Position numbers and translations under genes: made by a program
Notes under the pieces: generated by a model
What the model saw: only the letters and a program-made list of their open reading frames with translations
What the model was told of the DNA's origin: nothing
Databases searched by the model: none
Shown here: positions 1 through 9,403 of the stretch, one piece after another
Numbering within the stretch: the first letter of the stretch is position 1
Layout of the letters: the number at the start of each line of letters is the position of its first letter
DNA from: Lysinibacillus sp. FSL M8-0337
GTDB taxonomy: Bacteria; Bacillota; Bacilli; Bacillales_A; Planococcaceae
Assembly (NCBI RefSeq): GCF_038593855.1
Contig: NZ_CP151996.1
Location: 2,976,001-3,040,000, forward strand
DNA: 64,000 bases
Direction of reading: 5' to 3'

Positions 1-41
1 CCGACTGAATCAGATACAACAAAAACTCGTAGTCTTTTCAT
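1..41 (-). CDS. ppsR: PpsR family kinase/pyrophosphorylase, N-terminal fragment
   Basis: Only the first 13 codons lie in the window; the rest runs off its left edge. The visible start reads MKRLRVFVVSDSVG, matching the N-terminal beta strand and SDSVG motif of the DUF299/PpsR family (bifunctional kinase and pyrophosphorylase acting on PEP synthase or PPDK). An AGGGG ribosome binding site lies about 7 bases before the ATG. It follows ccpN closely, the same order as ccpN-ppsR (yqzB-yqfL) in B. subtilis, where both genes belong to control of gluconeogenic metabolism. The identification rests on a short fragment plus synteny. Confidence 0.75.
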   Translation of the reverse strand, partial: MKRLRVFVVSDSV

Positions 42-59
42 GCTGTTCCCCTTCAATTT

Positions 60-692
60 TTAGACATTTTGCGCAAGCGAAAGGAAAGCACGTGTAATGG
101 TCGTTTTAGTTAGACGACCTACAATCGTCAATCCACCCTCTTGTGGCTCGATTACCGGTAATGAATCTACTTCTCGTTCTATTAGCTTATTAGCTGCAAC
201 AACTAACGAATCAGATCTTTCACAGTACGAGATATTTGGCATTCGTGTCATAATAATATGTACAGGAATTTTATTTAAATCCTGCGTGCCAATACTTGTA
301 CGCAGTAAATCTTTACGAGACAGAACACCTGTCAAAAATTCGTTTTTATCGACAACGAAAAGGGTTCCGACATCCTCTGAAAACATGAAGCAAATGGCAT
401 CATATACTGTCATTGTTTCAGGTACAACAACAGGTCCAGAGTGAAAATCTTTAACTTTTAAATTGTTAATGCTATCCGTTAATGTTACGGATGTTTTTTT
501 ACCAGAATAGAAATAACCAACTCTTGGTCTAGCATCTAAAAAGCCAGCCATTGTCAAAATGGCTAAATCTGGTCTTAAAGTCGCTCTTGTCAGATTGAGA
601 CGTTCTGCAATATGTTCCCCTGTTATCGGGCCGTTCTCTTTCACAATTTGTAAAATGTCTTCCTGACGTTTATTGAGTTCGATTGGACTCAC
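60..692 (-). CDS. ccpN: CcpN-type transcriptional repressor (HTH plus two CBS domains)
   Basis: This 210-aa protein has an N-terminal helix-turn-helix (about residues 8-55, with GEHIAERLNLTRATLRPDL) followed by two CBS domains (about 80-140 and 145-205). CcpN in B. subtilis is 212 aa with the same architecture and represses gluconeogenic genes such as gapB and pckA on glucose. The start is GTG at 692, supported by a TTGAGGC ribosome binding site; no ATG fits better. Its stop is about 20 bases from the ppsR start, so the two are probably co-transcribed. Synteny with glyS and ppsR strengthens the call. Confidence 0.9.
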   Translation of the reverse strand: MSPIELNKRQEDILQIVKENGPITGEHIAERLNLTRATLRPDLAILTMAGFLDARPRVGYFYSGKKTSVTLTDSINNLKVKDFHSGPVVVPETMTVYDAICFMFSEDVGTLFVVDKNEFLTGVLSRKDLLRTSIGTQDLNKIPVHIIMTRMPNISYCERSDSLVVAANKLIEREVDSLPVIEPQEGGLTIVGRLTKTTITRAFLSLAQNV

Positions 693-782
693 CGCCTCAA
701 ATCTAATAGTGTTATACTTATGCTCAATTATTATATACTATTTTAATGGTTATTGCGAAGAAAAGAACTACATGCTACAATA

Positions 783-811
783 TTGACACAGACGCTTGCT
801 CTCTATGTATT
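783..811 (+). promoter_or_regulatory. Candidate SigA promoter for the glyS T-box leader
   Basis: TTGACA at 783-788 is a consensus -35 box. TATGTA (804) or TGTATT (806), 15-17 bases on, is a poor but possible -10. The position just upstream of the T-box leader makes a promoter here likely; the -10 choice is uncertain. Confidence 0.45.
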
Positions 812-814
812 TTC

Positions 815-1040
815 GAGCAATCTTGCGTTATACAGGCGATGATAGGAAAAAAGTATCTGTTCATTTATTTAGCGAGTAGAAGATGGTGAAAGTCTACATA
901 GCAGCAGAGAAAGGCACTCCTTGAGCTAACTTTTTGAAAAGAGGTTTTAAACAAAGCGTTTAAAACAATCAGGGTGGAACCGCGGGTATTAGCACTCGTC
1001 CCTGGGCATTTTCGTGCCCGGAGACGGGTGCTATTTTTAT
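815..1040 (+). promoter_or_regulatory. T-box riboswitch leader of glyS with terminator
   Basis: The conserved T-box AGGGTGGAACCGCG lies at 971-984. Just before it is a strong hairpin (GTTTTAAAC 944-952 with GTTTAAAAC 958-966) in the stem III position. The end of stem I is suggested by GATGGTGAAAGTC around 883. After the T-box, TAGCACTCGTC (990-1000) pairs with GACGGGTGCTA (1023-1033), enclosing an inner GGGCA/TGCCC hairpin and followed by a T run: the rho-independent terminator. Uncharged tRNA binding would favour the antiterminator. Glycine specificity is inferred from the downstream gene; I could not place the specifier codon with confidence, and the 5' end is approximate. Confidence 0.92.
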
Positions 1041-1172
1041 TTCGGATATGGCGAATTCTTATTTCCAATAAATATAAGGGTAATCTCTTATTTTTGTTTT
1101 AAATCAATTCGTCCTATCAGACAGTTACGTTTCACTCAAATGCAAGGAAAAATTACGAAGGAGGCTATTATT

Positions 1173-2558
1173 ATGGCTAACAAATCAATGGAAACAATTG
1201 TATCTTTAGCAAAGCATCGTGGCTTTGTCTTCCCAGGTTCTGAAATCTACGGAGGTTTGGCAAATACTTGGGATTATGGTCCACTTGGTGTTGAATTAAA
1301 AAACAATGTCAAAAAAGCTTGGTGGCAAAAATTTGTCCAAGAATCTGAACATAACGTTGGGATTGATGCAGCTATCCTGATGAATCCAAAAGCATGGGTT
1401 GCATCTGGTCACGTTGGCAACTTCAACGACCCAATGGTAGACTGTAAAGCTTGTAAAGCGCGTCACCGCGCAGATAAAATCATTGAAGATGCTGCACTAG
1501 CAAAAGGTGATGAAATTATCGTTGATGGTATGACATTCGATCAAATGAAAGAAACAATGGTGAAATACGATGTTGTCTGCCCTGATTGTGGCAAAGCAGA
1601 TTTCACTGATATTCGTCAGTTCAACTTAATGTTTAAAACATTCCAAGGTGTAACAGAATCTTCAACAAACGAAATTTACCTTCGTCCAGAAACAGCACAA
1701 GGAATTTTCGTTAACTTTAAAAACGTACAACGTTCTATGCGTAAACGTACACCATTTGGTATTGCACAAATCGGGAAGTCTTTCCGTAACGAAATTACGC
1801 CAGGGAACTTTACATTCCGTACTCGTGAATTTGAACAAATGGAGCTTGAATTTTTCTGCAAGCCTGGTGAAGATCTTGAGTGGCATGCTTATTGGAAAGA
1901 ATTCTGTAAAAACTGGTTACTGAACTTAGGTATGAAAGAAGATTCTATGCGTCTACGTGACCACGAGGAAGACGAATTATCGCATTACTCAAATGCAACA
2001 ACTGATATTGAATTTAAATTCCCATTCGGCTGGGGCGAGCTTTGGGGTGTAGCTGATCGCACAGACTACGACTTAAAACAACATATGGAACATTCAGGCG
2101 AAGATTTCACTTATATTGATCCAGTAACAAACGAGCGCTATGTACCATATTGTATCGAACCATCTTTAGGTGCTGACCGTGTAACATTAGCATTTTTATG
2201 TGACGCCTACGATGAAGAGGAGCTTGAAGGTGATGACAAACGTACCGTATTACGTTTCCACCCTGCTTTAGCACCATTTAAAGCAGCCGTTCTTCCACTT
2301 TCTAAAAAATTATCTGATGAAGCAGCAGATGTATGGTCAGCGTTACGCAAATCATTCCCTGTTGATTTTGATGAGTCTCAATCAATCGGTAAACGCTACC
2401 GCCGTCAAGACGAAATCGGTACGCCATTCTGTATTACATTCGATTTCGATTCAAAAGAAGATGGTCAAGTAACTGTTCGTCATCGTGATTCAATGGAACA
2501 AGTACGTATGCCAATCGCGGATGTAAAAGCATATATCGAAAAGCATCTTCAATTTTAA
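1173..2558 (+). CDS. glyS: Glycyl-tRNA synthetase, single-chain dimeric type
   Basis: This 461-aa class II synthetase charges tRNA-Gly. The start is ATG 1173 ([18 protein letters not shown]), preceded by AAGGAGG at 1158-1164; the frame stays open upstream to 1014 but that part lies in the T-box leader. Motif 2 is seen in [19 protein letters not shown] and motif 3 in [17 protein letters not shown] and CPDC pairs in the insert before motif 2 are likely zinc ligands. The single-chain eukaryote/archaea-like form is found in part of the Bacillota, whereas B. subtilis uses separate glyQ and glyS. It lies alone, convergent with the GNAT gene, and is controlled by the T-box. Confidence 0.96.
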   Translation: MANKSMETIVSLAKHRGFVFPGSEIYGGLANTWDYGPLGVELKNNVKKAWWQKFVQESEHNVGIDAAILMNPKAWVASGHVGNFNDPMVDCKACKARHRADKIIEDAALAKGDEIIVDGMTFDQMKETMVKYDVVCPDCGKADFTDIRQFNLMFKTFQGVTESSTNEIYLRPETAQGIFVNFKNVQRSMRKRTPFGIAQIGKSFRNEITPGNFTFRTREFEQMELEFFCKPGEDLEWHAYWKEFCKNWLLNLGMKEDSMRLRDHEEDELSHYSNATTDIEFKFPFGWGELWGVADRTDYDLKQHMEHSGEDFTYIDPVTNERYVPYCIEPSLGADRVTLAFLCDAYDEEELEGDDKRTVLRFHPALAPFKAAVLPLSKKLSDEAADVWSALRKSFPVDFDESQSIGKRYRRQDEIGTPFCITFDFDSKEDGQVTVRHRDSMEQVRMPIADVKAYIEKHLQF

Positions 2559-2609
2559 TTCAAACGATTAGCTAGGTTTTAAGCAAATCAAACGGCTAAA
2601 AAAAGAAAA

Positions 2610-2646
2610 CGTGTTAGATTGATTACAGTCAATCTAACACGTTTTT
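2610..2646 (+). terminator. Rho-independent terminator after glyS
   Basis: A perfect 13-bp stem CGTGTTAGATTGA / TCAATCTAACACG (2610-2622 with 2629-2641) is followed by TTTTT. The same stem sequence recurs after ktrA at 21812, and the similarity continues into TTGCTATGCTGT, so this is also one copy of a dispersed repeat. Confidence 0.9.
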
Positions 2647-2764
2647 GCTATGCTGTGTTGTCCGTTACGGCGATGCTTTGCGGGTACACACGAACGTCTC
2701 AACCCTAGTGTATGTCTAGTTGTATACTAGAGTCACTGCCCACCTCCGCTATTACAATTAGACC

Positions 2765-3526
2765 TTACTTTTGTAACGCTTTTAAACGCTTTATCGCCGA
2801 ATGTACAGTAAGTCTATGAAAAGCTAGTAATTTCCCTTTATAGATGACCCCATAGACACCATAAGGGGTAGGAGAAAGTCTTAACAATTCTTCTCTATTT
2901 TGCACATCAATGATTTCAGCATGAATGCCTAGTTTTTTTGCAGCCTCTACAACATTATCCGTTGCAATATCTACAAAGGGACATTGAGGTGTTCGGAATA
3001 CTGTAAGCTCCTGATAAGATGCTAGGCGCTTATCCCAATCGTTCGGAAAGTATGGGTTTGGTGCATTTTTGAACTTATAAACGAGCAATTCAAACCCATT
3101 TGGTGCCTGCTCTACTTCTTTAAAGTTATGTTTTAAAAAAATTTGCTTACTCGGAACCCACGAACTATTTGGGTTTGTAATGACAATGACACCTGATTTC
3201 TGTTGATTTTTTGCATCTTCTAAACAACTATCAATCAATTGAGAAGCATAGCCCTTTCCAGTCATACTTACCCATAAACAATGAATCACAACATAGTTTT
3301 CACCGAACACAACCCTTGAAGAATACTCGATTGGTGTATACTCAATAAAACCTGCCTGCTTATTATTGTCCATTATTTTTTTATACTTTAATCCTTCATG
3401 AAACCTTTGAAAAAGCCAGTTACTTTTATTTATATATCCTGTGGCATGCGGATTACTGCGTAGACAAAAGCAGCCACTTTGAACAATATTTTGTTCATTC
3501 AATTCGATGATACTTTCAATTGCCAA
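2765..3526 (-). CDS. GNAT acetyltransferase with C-terminal YoaP-like domain
   Basis: This 253-aa protein has a GNAT fold in its first 150 residues, with the acetyl-CoA loop in SMTGKGYASQLIDSCLEDA. The C-terminal 85 residues, with a TPQCPF segment, resemble the YoaP domain found fused to GNAT domains in Bacillus YoaP. The start is TTG at 3526, supported by GAGGGGGAG at 3531-3539. The acceptor substrate is unknown. It is convergent with glyS and about 90 bases downstream of the HD-GYP gene, from which it is separated by a terminator. Confidence 0.75.
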   Translation of the reverse strand: MAIESIIELNEQNIVQSGCFCLRSNPHATGYINKSNWLFQRFHEGLKYKKIMDNNKQAGFIEYTPIEYSSRVVFGENYVVIHCLWVSMTGKGYASQLIDSCLEDAKNQQKSGVIVITNPNSSWVPSKQIFLKHNFKEVEQAPNGFELLVYKFKNAPNPYFPNDWDKRLASYQELTVFRTPQCPFVDIATDNVVEAAKKLGIHAEIIDVQNREELLRLSPTPYGVYGVIYKGKLLAFHRLTVHSAIKRLKALQK

Positions 3527-3567
3527 CCGAACTCCCCCTCAACAATAGCAGCGTACTTATAAGCTTA

Positions 3568-3597
3568 TAAAAAAACCAAATCAAGTGTTGATTTGGT
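3568..3597 (-). terminator. Terminator after the HD-GYP gene
   Basis: ACCAAATCAA / TTGATTTGGT (3575-3584 with 3588-3597), with a 3-base loop and seven T residues on the minus strand. Confidence 0.9.
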
Positions 3598-3615
3598 CGT
3601 CATAAATATCTTGCT

Positions 3616-5346
3616 TTATGCTTTTAACGATATAAATAATCGCTCTTGCATTTTTTCTTCAAATAGAAACTTTTTCATACTCATCCCTACTAAGTTTACT
3701 AATAGTTCCTCAATATCACTTAGAGAGTAATAGAGAAATGTCCCTTCGCGCATAGGACGCACTCGTTTGTCTATCGTCAATTCTTCCTCAATAAAATAGG
3801 CAACATTGACTCCACAATGCTCCATTAGTTGCGTAATGCGCTGATCATCTCCCGGATTAATAAAGAACGGTACAATTTTGTCAATATACAAAATACTCTG
3901 AACAAGCTTGATGAAAAAATTTTCTCGAACAGCCGTTTCGACAACTAAAATAGTTGTTTGCTCATGCTGATAATCCATGTACAAAACATTTAATTGTTCT
4001 TCCAACAATTTATTTAATATGAGTATAGAATTTTTATATTTCTTCATATCAGTTTGTATTTCTCTCGTTAGTAGTCGAAGAATACGAAAAGCTGGTAGAA
4101 AAATTTTTAAAACAATTTCTTTCGGATGTAAATGGTCAATCAATTTACTGAAATGTACCCTTAAAGAAACTTCATCATTACGTATCAATTGCTCGATAAA
4201 TAAATTAAAAATCTCCTCAAAACTATTGGCACGATAATCAATCATTTTAACAATCTTGACACTATAATTCAGCGGTAAGTTCATAGACGTTTGTTCATCT
4301 AGTAACTTTACTTTCGGTAATGTTGGGAACATATCATAGACAAGCTCTACTTGTGCACTTCGATTATCAGATAGTAACACAACCGAGTTTACTGGATAGA
4401 TACCAAGACATTCTACAAATTTGTTCATAAACTTCTCATTATATAAATGCCGATCACGATATAGAACAGCTAAAGCATCTGTTGCACCATATCCAGAATG
4501 GTATACACGCTTTGAGGTCATTGCTGAATAGACATCAATAATTTGTAATAACTGAACACCTTCACTCATCTCATCTGCACACAGTTGGTTAGGGTACCCT
4601 TTTCCAGCAAAGCGTTCGTGGTGATCGCGTGCCAAGTAGGCAATATCTGCTTCACCATTTTCTATAAGAAGCTCATAGCCTTTCGTCGTATGTGTTTTGA
4701 CTATATCAAATTCATCTTCGGACAGCTTTCTTTTTACACTTAAGATTTCTTGTGGAATAAAAACTTTGCCGATATCGTGAAATAAATAACCTCGTGCAAG
4801 CATCTCAATGTCTGTTAAGCCTAATTGTCGGGCAAAAATCGTTCCAAGAACAAAAACATCAAATGAATGGACAAATGAGTATTCATCCCACTCCTTTAAA
4901 CGCATAAGCAAATCGTAGCGATGCTTTTCTGCTAAAATCCGTTCAAATATGCCTCTGACATATGCCGTATCCTGTATACTTTTTAATATTTGACCATAAC
5001 GTAATTCATGTACAACATTTTCTAACGTTGACATAAATAGATTACTGACCGCTACTTGATATTCATCTATTTCCTCATTTTTCTCCAAGAGTGGTGCAAA
5101 AATATCTTCGTACTCCATTGCACGTTGTATACTTAAATCATGAACAATTCTTACTGAATCTGATGATAGGTAAACTGACAATTCTTCTACTTTTCTAAGT
5201 TTAAGTAATGCAATAATTCTTTCAGTTAGCACTAAATCTTTTTTAGCTAATAGGCGATACTCGGAAAAAATATCTTCTGCTAAAATATCACCGGCTTCTA
5301 CTTCATCAATACATAATATCACTTTTTTTAGCATTTTATCAGCCAC
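3616..5346 (-). CDS. HD-GYP domain protein, probable cyclic-di-nucleotide phosphodiesterase
   Basis: This 576-aa soluble protein has an HD-GYP domain near residues 160-300: HDIGK, then HHERFAGKGYP, then DVYSAMTSKRVY. These are the metal-binding HD and GYP signatures of c-di-GMP phosphodiesterases. Regions before and after are unlike named sensor domains, and there is no transmembrane segment. The start is GTG at 5346 (MADKML); a strong GGGAGGGAGGT lies about 27 bases upstream, unusually far away. ATG-CTC-TAA sits between them, and an in-frame TAA prevents a longer start. ATG at 5334 is an alternative. The gene has its own terminator. The catalytic call is from family knowledge. Confidence 0.85.
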   Translation of the reverse strand: MADKMLKKVILCIDEVEAGDILAEDIFSEYRLLAKKDLVLTERIIALLKLRKVEELSVYLSSDSVRIVHDLSIQRAMEYEDIFAPLLEKNEEIDEYQVAVSNLFMSTLENVVHELRYGQILKSIQDTAYVRGIFERILAEKHRYDLLMRLKEWDEYSFVHSFDVFVLGTIFARQLGLTDIEMLARGYLFHDIGKVFIPQEILSVKRKLSEDEFDIVKTHTTKGYELLIENGEADIAYLARDHHERFAGKGYPNQLCADEMSEGVQLLQIIDVYSAMTSKRVYHSGYGATDALAVLYRDRHLYNEKFMNKFVECLGIYPVNSVVLLSDNRSAQVELVYDMFPTLPKVKLLDEQTSMNLPLNYSVKIVKMIDYRANSFEEIFNLFIEQLIRNDEVSLRVHFSKLIDHLHPKEIVLKIFLPAFRILRLLTREIQTDMKKYKNSILILNKLLEEQLNVLYMDYQHEQTTILVVETAVRENFFIKLVQSILYIDKIVPFFINPGDDQRITQLMEHCGVNVAYFIEEELTIDKRVRPMREGTFLYYSLSDIEELLVNLVGMSMKKFLFEEKMQERLFISLKA

Positions 5347-6068
5347 ACACGCATGGTTAGAGCATTATGTGACCTCCCTCCCTTTTCCATAGGACTGCAT
5401 TAATCTAATAACGTACAACAGTACGTTTTGCTGATAGAGGCATGGTTTTAAAATAGTTTGAAATTACATTCCTAAACTTTAATTCGCATAATTATACAAG
5501 AATAATTAATATTACATTTCTTTGTATCTTTACAATATCATAGGTTAAAATGCCTTTTCAACTAGTATATGGGGCTTAAATGATTAGTTAATACTATGCA
5601 TATATTATAAACTATCTAAAAATTAGTTATTTATTCTTATTTATTTTATTTGTATTAATCGATATCCATGCAATTCGGTATTTCATTTGACCTATTTGAA
5701 AATATAGACAAATGTATACTTATAAAAAATAGCTATTTTTCTATTAATATAAAGAATGCCTTAAAAAACAAAAAATTTCTCACTAAATGTTATCTACTAA
5801 TCTTTTTTTCCTAGTAGCAAAAGCTCAATGCTATTTATATCTCATAATTCCCATTTTATAGTGGATAATATTCCCTCTATTCTCACCTTCAACAATTTGT
5901 TATAAATATATTATTATAGTTAATCTTTTATGTTAAAGTACGTATTTTTAACAATACATAGTAATACCAACCATTCACAATCAATCGTCCGGAAGTTTGA
6001 AACTGTACATAGGAAGGATTTTTACTAGAAAAAAGCAAGCTATAAAAATGGACATTGGAGGAAACAAA
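5347..6068. other. AT-rich divergent intergenic region
   Basis: About 720 bases lie between the divergent HD-GYP and SLH genes. The DNA is very AT-rich with no convincing ORF. It must hold the promoters of both genes, but I could not choose a -10/-35 pair with confidence. The frame of the SLH gene is open back to a TTG at 5997, but that lacks a good SD. Confidence 0.5.
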
Positions 6069-7496
6069 TTGAATACACATCGTTTTTATCAAATGGTTAT
6101 GGCCGCAACTATCGCAACGAGCGCCATTGTCATAGCACCCCCAGCATATGCTGCTTCATCATTCCCCGATATAAATTCCTCTACAGAGGATGGGAAGGCA
6201 ATTATAAACTTAGCAGAGCGTGGAATTATATCTGGCTACCCAGATGGCACGTTCAAGCCCGCAAATTTTATTACCCGTACACAGGCTGCCAAAATTTTAG
6301 CAGGCATTTTACATCTTGATACTGTTCATGTAACAAATCCTAACTTTAAGGACATTACTCCTGACAATGAAAACTACGGTGCCATCGCTGCACTAGCAGA
6401 AGCAGGAATCATCCGAGGCTCTAATGGGTATTTCAACCCAACGAAACAAATTACACGAGGTCAATTGTCGAAAATGATTGTCAAAGGTTTTGATTTAACA
6501 ATTACTGATGATATTGATATTCCCTTTACGGATGTAAAAGCTGGCAGTGAATACGAGCCATATATTCAAACATTATTTTCTAATAACATTACAAAAGGCA
6601 CGACACCGACTACTTTTGGTCCCCAAAGTTATGTAAAACGTTCTCAACTTGCTTCTTTTGTAGTAAGAGCAGAAAACACTCAAAATAATGCTACGATTTC
6701 TGCAAGTCGTTTTAATCAAGATTATATTTTCGCTTCTTATGGTGGAATTGAACCCGCAGAGGATATTTTCACATGGGATGATGAAGAGATTATGACAAAT
6801 ACCATTACGATTAAACCTTTAAAAGAAGGTACTGGTAAATTAGTTATTTCTGGTTTTAGCGAAGAGACAGAAGAGTTCACAGATTTCTTTTTCTTAGTTC
6901 ATGTAAAAACTGTAGACGGCAAGCTACAAACAACGCTTGAAGAGGTAAATGAAGAAGACTATTTAGAACATCTACCGCTCAACTTAAATGAAACAGATTT
7001 AACGTTCACACCTACAGAAGTAAGTATACAAACAGCGGATGGACAAGCTTTATCTTCGGATTCCTATGCACTAGAAACAAAAGATAATGGTACAACACTA
7101 TCCATTTTTAAAGATGGACAATACTTATTAACTTTCACAAATGGTACCCAACAACAAATAATGGCGGCTGATGTATATACGTATGATTTTGTACGTAGTA
7201 TTGACCTTTACGAACTAACGGACGAACTAACATTTACAAGCGATTATTTTACATTTGAACCAGTGCAAGTTGCATTAGAAGATTTAGATGATGGTTCTGA
7301 TCCAACTTACAAAGTACCAGTCAAAGCAGTACTTAATGGAAACAAATTGATTGTAACACCGTTAGCAGAGGGCAATGCCATGATACATGTAACTGGAAAA
7401 AATGGAGAAACTGCATATTTAAATGTTGAATTTATGAAAATTGCAGGTAAATGGGCAACTTATTACGATTTATACGATGATATGGAAGACTACTAA
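6069..7496 (+). CDS. Secreted surface protein with three SLH domains
   Basis: This 475-aa protein starts at TTG 6069 (MNTHRFYQ), chosen because GGAGG at 6057-6061 is correctly spaced. A signal peptide is followed by an AYA-A cleavage site at about residue 29. Three SLH repeats follow directly: FPDINSS to RTQAAKILAG, FKDITPDN to RGQLSKMIVKG, and FTDVKAGS to RSQLASFVVRA. SLH triplets bind pyruvylated secondary cell-wall polymer. The remaining 270 residues are acidic with no recognised domain, so the job on the surface is unknown. It stands alone and ends at a terminator shared with recO. Confidence 0.88.
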   Translation: MNTHRFYQMVMAATIATSAIVIAPPAYAASSFPDINSSTEDGKAIINLAERGIISGYPDGTFKPANFITRTQAAKILAGILHLDTVHVTNPNFKDITPDNENYGAIAALAEAGIIRGSNGYFNPTKQITRGQLSKMIVKGFDLTITDDIDIPFTDVKAGSEYEPYIQTLFSNNITKGTTPTTFGPQSYVKRSQLASFVVRAENTQNNATISASRFNQDYIFASYGGIEPAEDIFTWDDEEIMTNTITIKPLKEGTGKLVISGFSEETEEFTDFFFLVHVKTVDGKLQTTLEEVNEEDYLEHLPLNLNETDLTFTPTEVSIQTADGQALSSDSYALETKDNGTTLSIFKDGQYLLTFTNGTQQQIMAADVYTYDFVRSIDLYELTDELTFTSDYFTFEPVQVALEDLDDGSDPTYKVPVKAVLNGNKLIVTPLAEGNAMIHVTGKNGETAYLNVEFMKIAGKWATYYDLYDDMEDY

Positions 7497-7510
7497 TTCA
7501 TCATGTAAAA

Positions 7511-7547
7511 ATGCCAGAGGGTACATTAATTGTCCTCTGGCATTTCT
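7511..7547 (+). terminator. Terminator of the SLH gene, embedded in the recO 3' end
   Basis: ATGCCAGAGG (7511-7520) pairs with CCTCTGGCAT (7534-7543), followed by TTCTGTTTT. The stem contains the last recO codons (EMPEDN), so the convergent genes share the hairpin. Confidence 0.8.
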
Positions 7548-8320
7548 GTTTTATCTTTAGATGGTCTTAACTGTAATTCAGGTGTTCTTTCTAATTGCTC
7601 AATAAATTTCTTTGTTTTAAAGCGGATCCCCGTCTGTTCCTCATAAATCGTGGTAATAATTTTTTTTATGAAATATTTTGTTTCTTTTTTCAATTCCAGT
7701 TTACCAATCTGATCAATTGGCACGGTATAAAACATGCGGATTAACTTTAACTGTGTTGGTGTTAAGCGAATGATATATGGATCATGCTGATAACAGCGGT
7801 GGCATAGGAAACCTCCTTGTGCAAAGGAAAAGGCAAATTCCCCATCCACTGCACCACAAGAAGCACAAGCATGTAGTATCGGTTGCACACCTGTATAAGG
7901 GAGCATTTTCCACTCTACAAAAAGGGTAATGGCTTCTGGATCATAGCCATCTTCAATTGCTTGTAATGCTTGCAAGAGTACTTCAAATGCAAAAGGTTCT
8001 GCTTTTCCCTCTTCTACTACACGTTCCACTAGTTCCATAATATAGCTCGCATAGGCTGTCGCTATAATATCCTCACGTATATGACGCATTGAATTGAGAT
8101 GCTCTCCCTGTTGCAAAGTGCCCATACCTGTATGATGCTGCACCATAAACATACCATATGTAAAGGGCTGTGTTACGGCTGATAATCTGCTTGAAGGCTT
8201 TTTGGCCCCTCGCGCCATCGTTGCTACTTTACCAGCCTCTCGCGTTAGTAGCGTCACAATTTTATTGGATTCCCCGTAAGCACGCACCTTTAGCACAATA
8301 CCTTCCCATTTATAAAGCAT
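7526..8320 (-). CDS. recO: DNA repair protein RecO
   Basis: RecO (264 aa) loads RecA onto SSB-coated DNA with RecR. It begins with the OB-fold region (MLYKWEGIVLKVRAYGESNK) and has a zinc-binding CASC...CHRC in the C-terminal half, as in Bacillus and Deinococcus RecO. The start is ATG 8320, behind AAAGGAGGGGG; the frame is open upstream to 8407, but that part does not resemble RecO. It follows era in the conserved era-recO order. The short gene yqzL, which lies between them in B. subtilis, is not recognisable here. Confidence 0.95.
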   Translation of the reverse strand: MLYKWEGIVLKVRAYGESNKIVTLLTREAGKVATMARGAKKPSSRLSAVTQPFTYGMFMVQHHTGMGTLQQGEHLNSMRHIREDIIATAYASYIMELVERVVEEGKAEPFAFEVLLQALQAIEDGYDPEAITLFVEWKMLPYTGVQPILHACASCGAVDGEFAFSFAQGGFLCHRCYQHDPYIIRLTPTQLKLIRMFYTVPIDQIGKLELKKETKYFIKKIITTIYEEQTGIRFKTKKFIEQLERTPELQLRPSKDKTEMPEDN

Positions 8321-8357
8321 CCATCCCCCTCCTTTTTTCAAGTTTTCCATGAAAATA

Positions 8358-8385
8358 GAGCTCTCCAAACATATTTGGACAGCTC
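8358..8385 (-). repeat. Imperfect inverted repeat in the era-recO gap
   Basis: GAGCTCTCCAAA and TTTGGACAGCTC form a 12-bp stem with one mismatch and a 4-base loop, 38 bases upstream of recO. On the minus strand it is followed by TATTTTC. It could be an attenuator or processing site between era and recO. Confidence 0.5.
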
Positions 8386-8485
8386 CGTTTTCTCTCTTCT
8401 GAATCAAGCATTACTTCAACTGTTTGTCCACTTCAACAACTCGATAAGGAAGACTTCGTTGAAGAATCAAGCTATGTGAAGAAAA

Positions 8486-9403
8486 TTAATATTCATCATC
8501 GCGGAATCCAAAGTCACGAAGATGTGTCGATTTATTACGCCAATCCTTTTGCACTTTTACCCATAGCTCTAAATATACTTTAGAACCCAATAACATTTCG
8601 ATATCTTTACGAGCTCGGATTCCTACTTCTTTCAGTAATGCTCCACGCTTCCCAATCACAATGCCTTTTTGAGAATCACGCTCTACAATAATTGTCGCGG
8701 CTACACGAATTTTCCCTTCGTTTTCTTCATCACGACGAATTTTATCAATGACTACTGCAATGGAATGCGGAATTTCCTCACGTGTTAAATGTAACACTTT
8801 TTCACGAATCAACTCGGAAATGATAAAGCGCTCGGGGTGGTCTGTTACTTGATCGGCAGGATAATATTGTGGGCCTTCAGGTAAATATTTAGTAAGTGTT
8901 GCAAGTAAGTTTTCAACATTATTACCTTGCAGTGCTGAAATCGGCACAATTTCCGCAAAGTCATAACGTTCCTTATAACTGTCGATAATACCCATTAATT
9001 CGTCTGGGTGCACTTGATCGATTTTATTTATGACTAGAAACACAGGCGTTGGATTACCTTCGAGCATTTCTAAAATAAACTCGTCACCTTTTCCAAGCTT
9101 TTGCTCCGCATTTACCATAAACATGATAACGTCCACTTCACGCAATGTATTTTTAGATACTTTTAACATGAAATCGCCTAGCTTATGCTTTGGCTTATGG
9201 ATTCCTGGTGTATCAATAAAAATCATTTGGCTGTCGTCTGTTGTTAGTACACCTTGTACTTTATTACGTGTTGTTTGTGGCTTATCACTCATAATGGCAA
9301 TTTTTTGACCGATGACCCTGTTTAAAAATGTAGATTTCCCGACATTTGGTCTTCCAATAATTGAGATAAAGCCTGACTTATAGCCAGTGTTATTTTCCAG
9401 CAT
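8486..9403 (-). CDS. era: GTPase Era
   Basis: This 305-aa GTPase binds 16S rRNA and assists 30S maturation. The G motifs are clear: G1 [10 protein letters not shown]3 DTPGIH and G4 NKID. The C-terminal KH domain contains the [13 protein letters not shown] loop. The start is ATG 9403, behind GGAGGA, and it overlaps the end of cdd by 14 bases, so translational coupling is likely. The length matches B. subtilis Era (301 aa). It is part of the ybeY-dgkA-cdd-era-recO series. Confidence 0.97.
   Translation of the reverse strand: MLENNTGYKSGFISIIGRPNVGKSTFLNRVIGQKIAIMSDKPQTTRNKVQGVLTTDDSQMIFIDTPGIHKPKHKLGDFMLKVSKNTLREVDVIMFMVNAEQKLGKGDEFILEMLEGNPTPVFLVINKIDQVHPDELMGIIDSYKERYDFAEIVPISALQGNNVENLLATLTKYLPEGPQYYPADQVTDHPERFIISELIREKVLHLTREEIPHSIAVVIDKIRRDEENEGKIRVAATIIVERDSQKGIVIGKRGALLKEVGIRARKDIEMLLGSKVYLELWVKVQKDWRNKSTHLRDFGFRDDEY

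Noticed and set aside
8310-8411. 33-codon ORF overlapping the recO start (MLDSEERKRSC...), candidate yqzL
   Set aside because: Sequence does not resemble YqzL beyond the first three residues, its start lacks an SD, and it overlaps the recO binding site.
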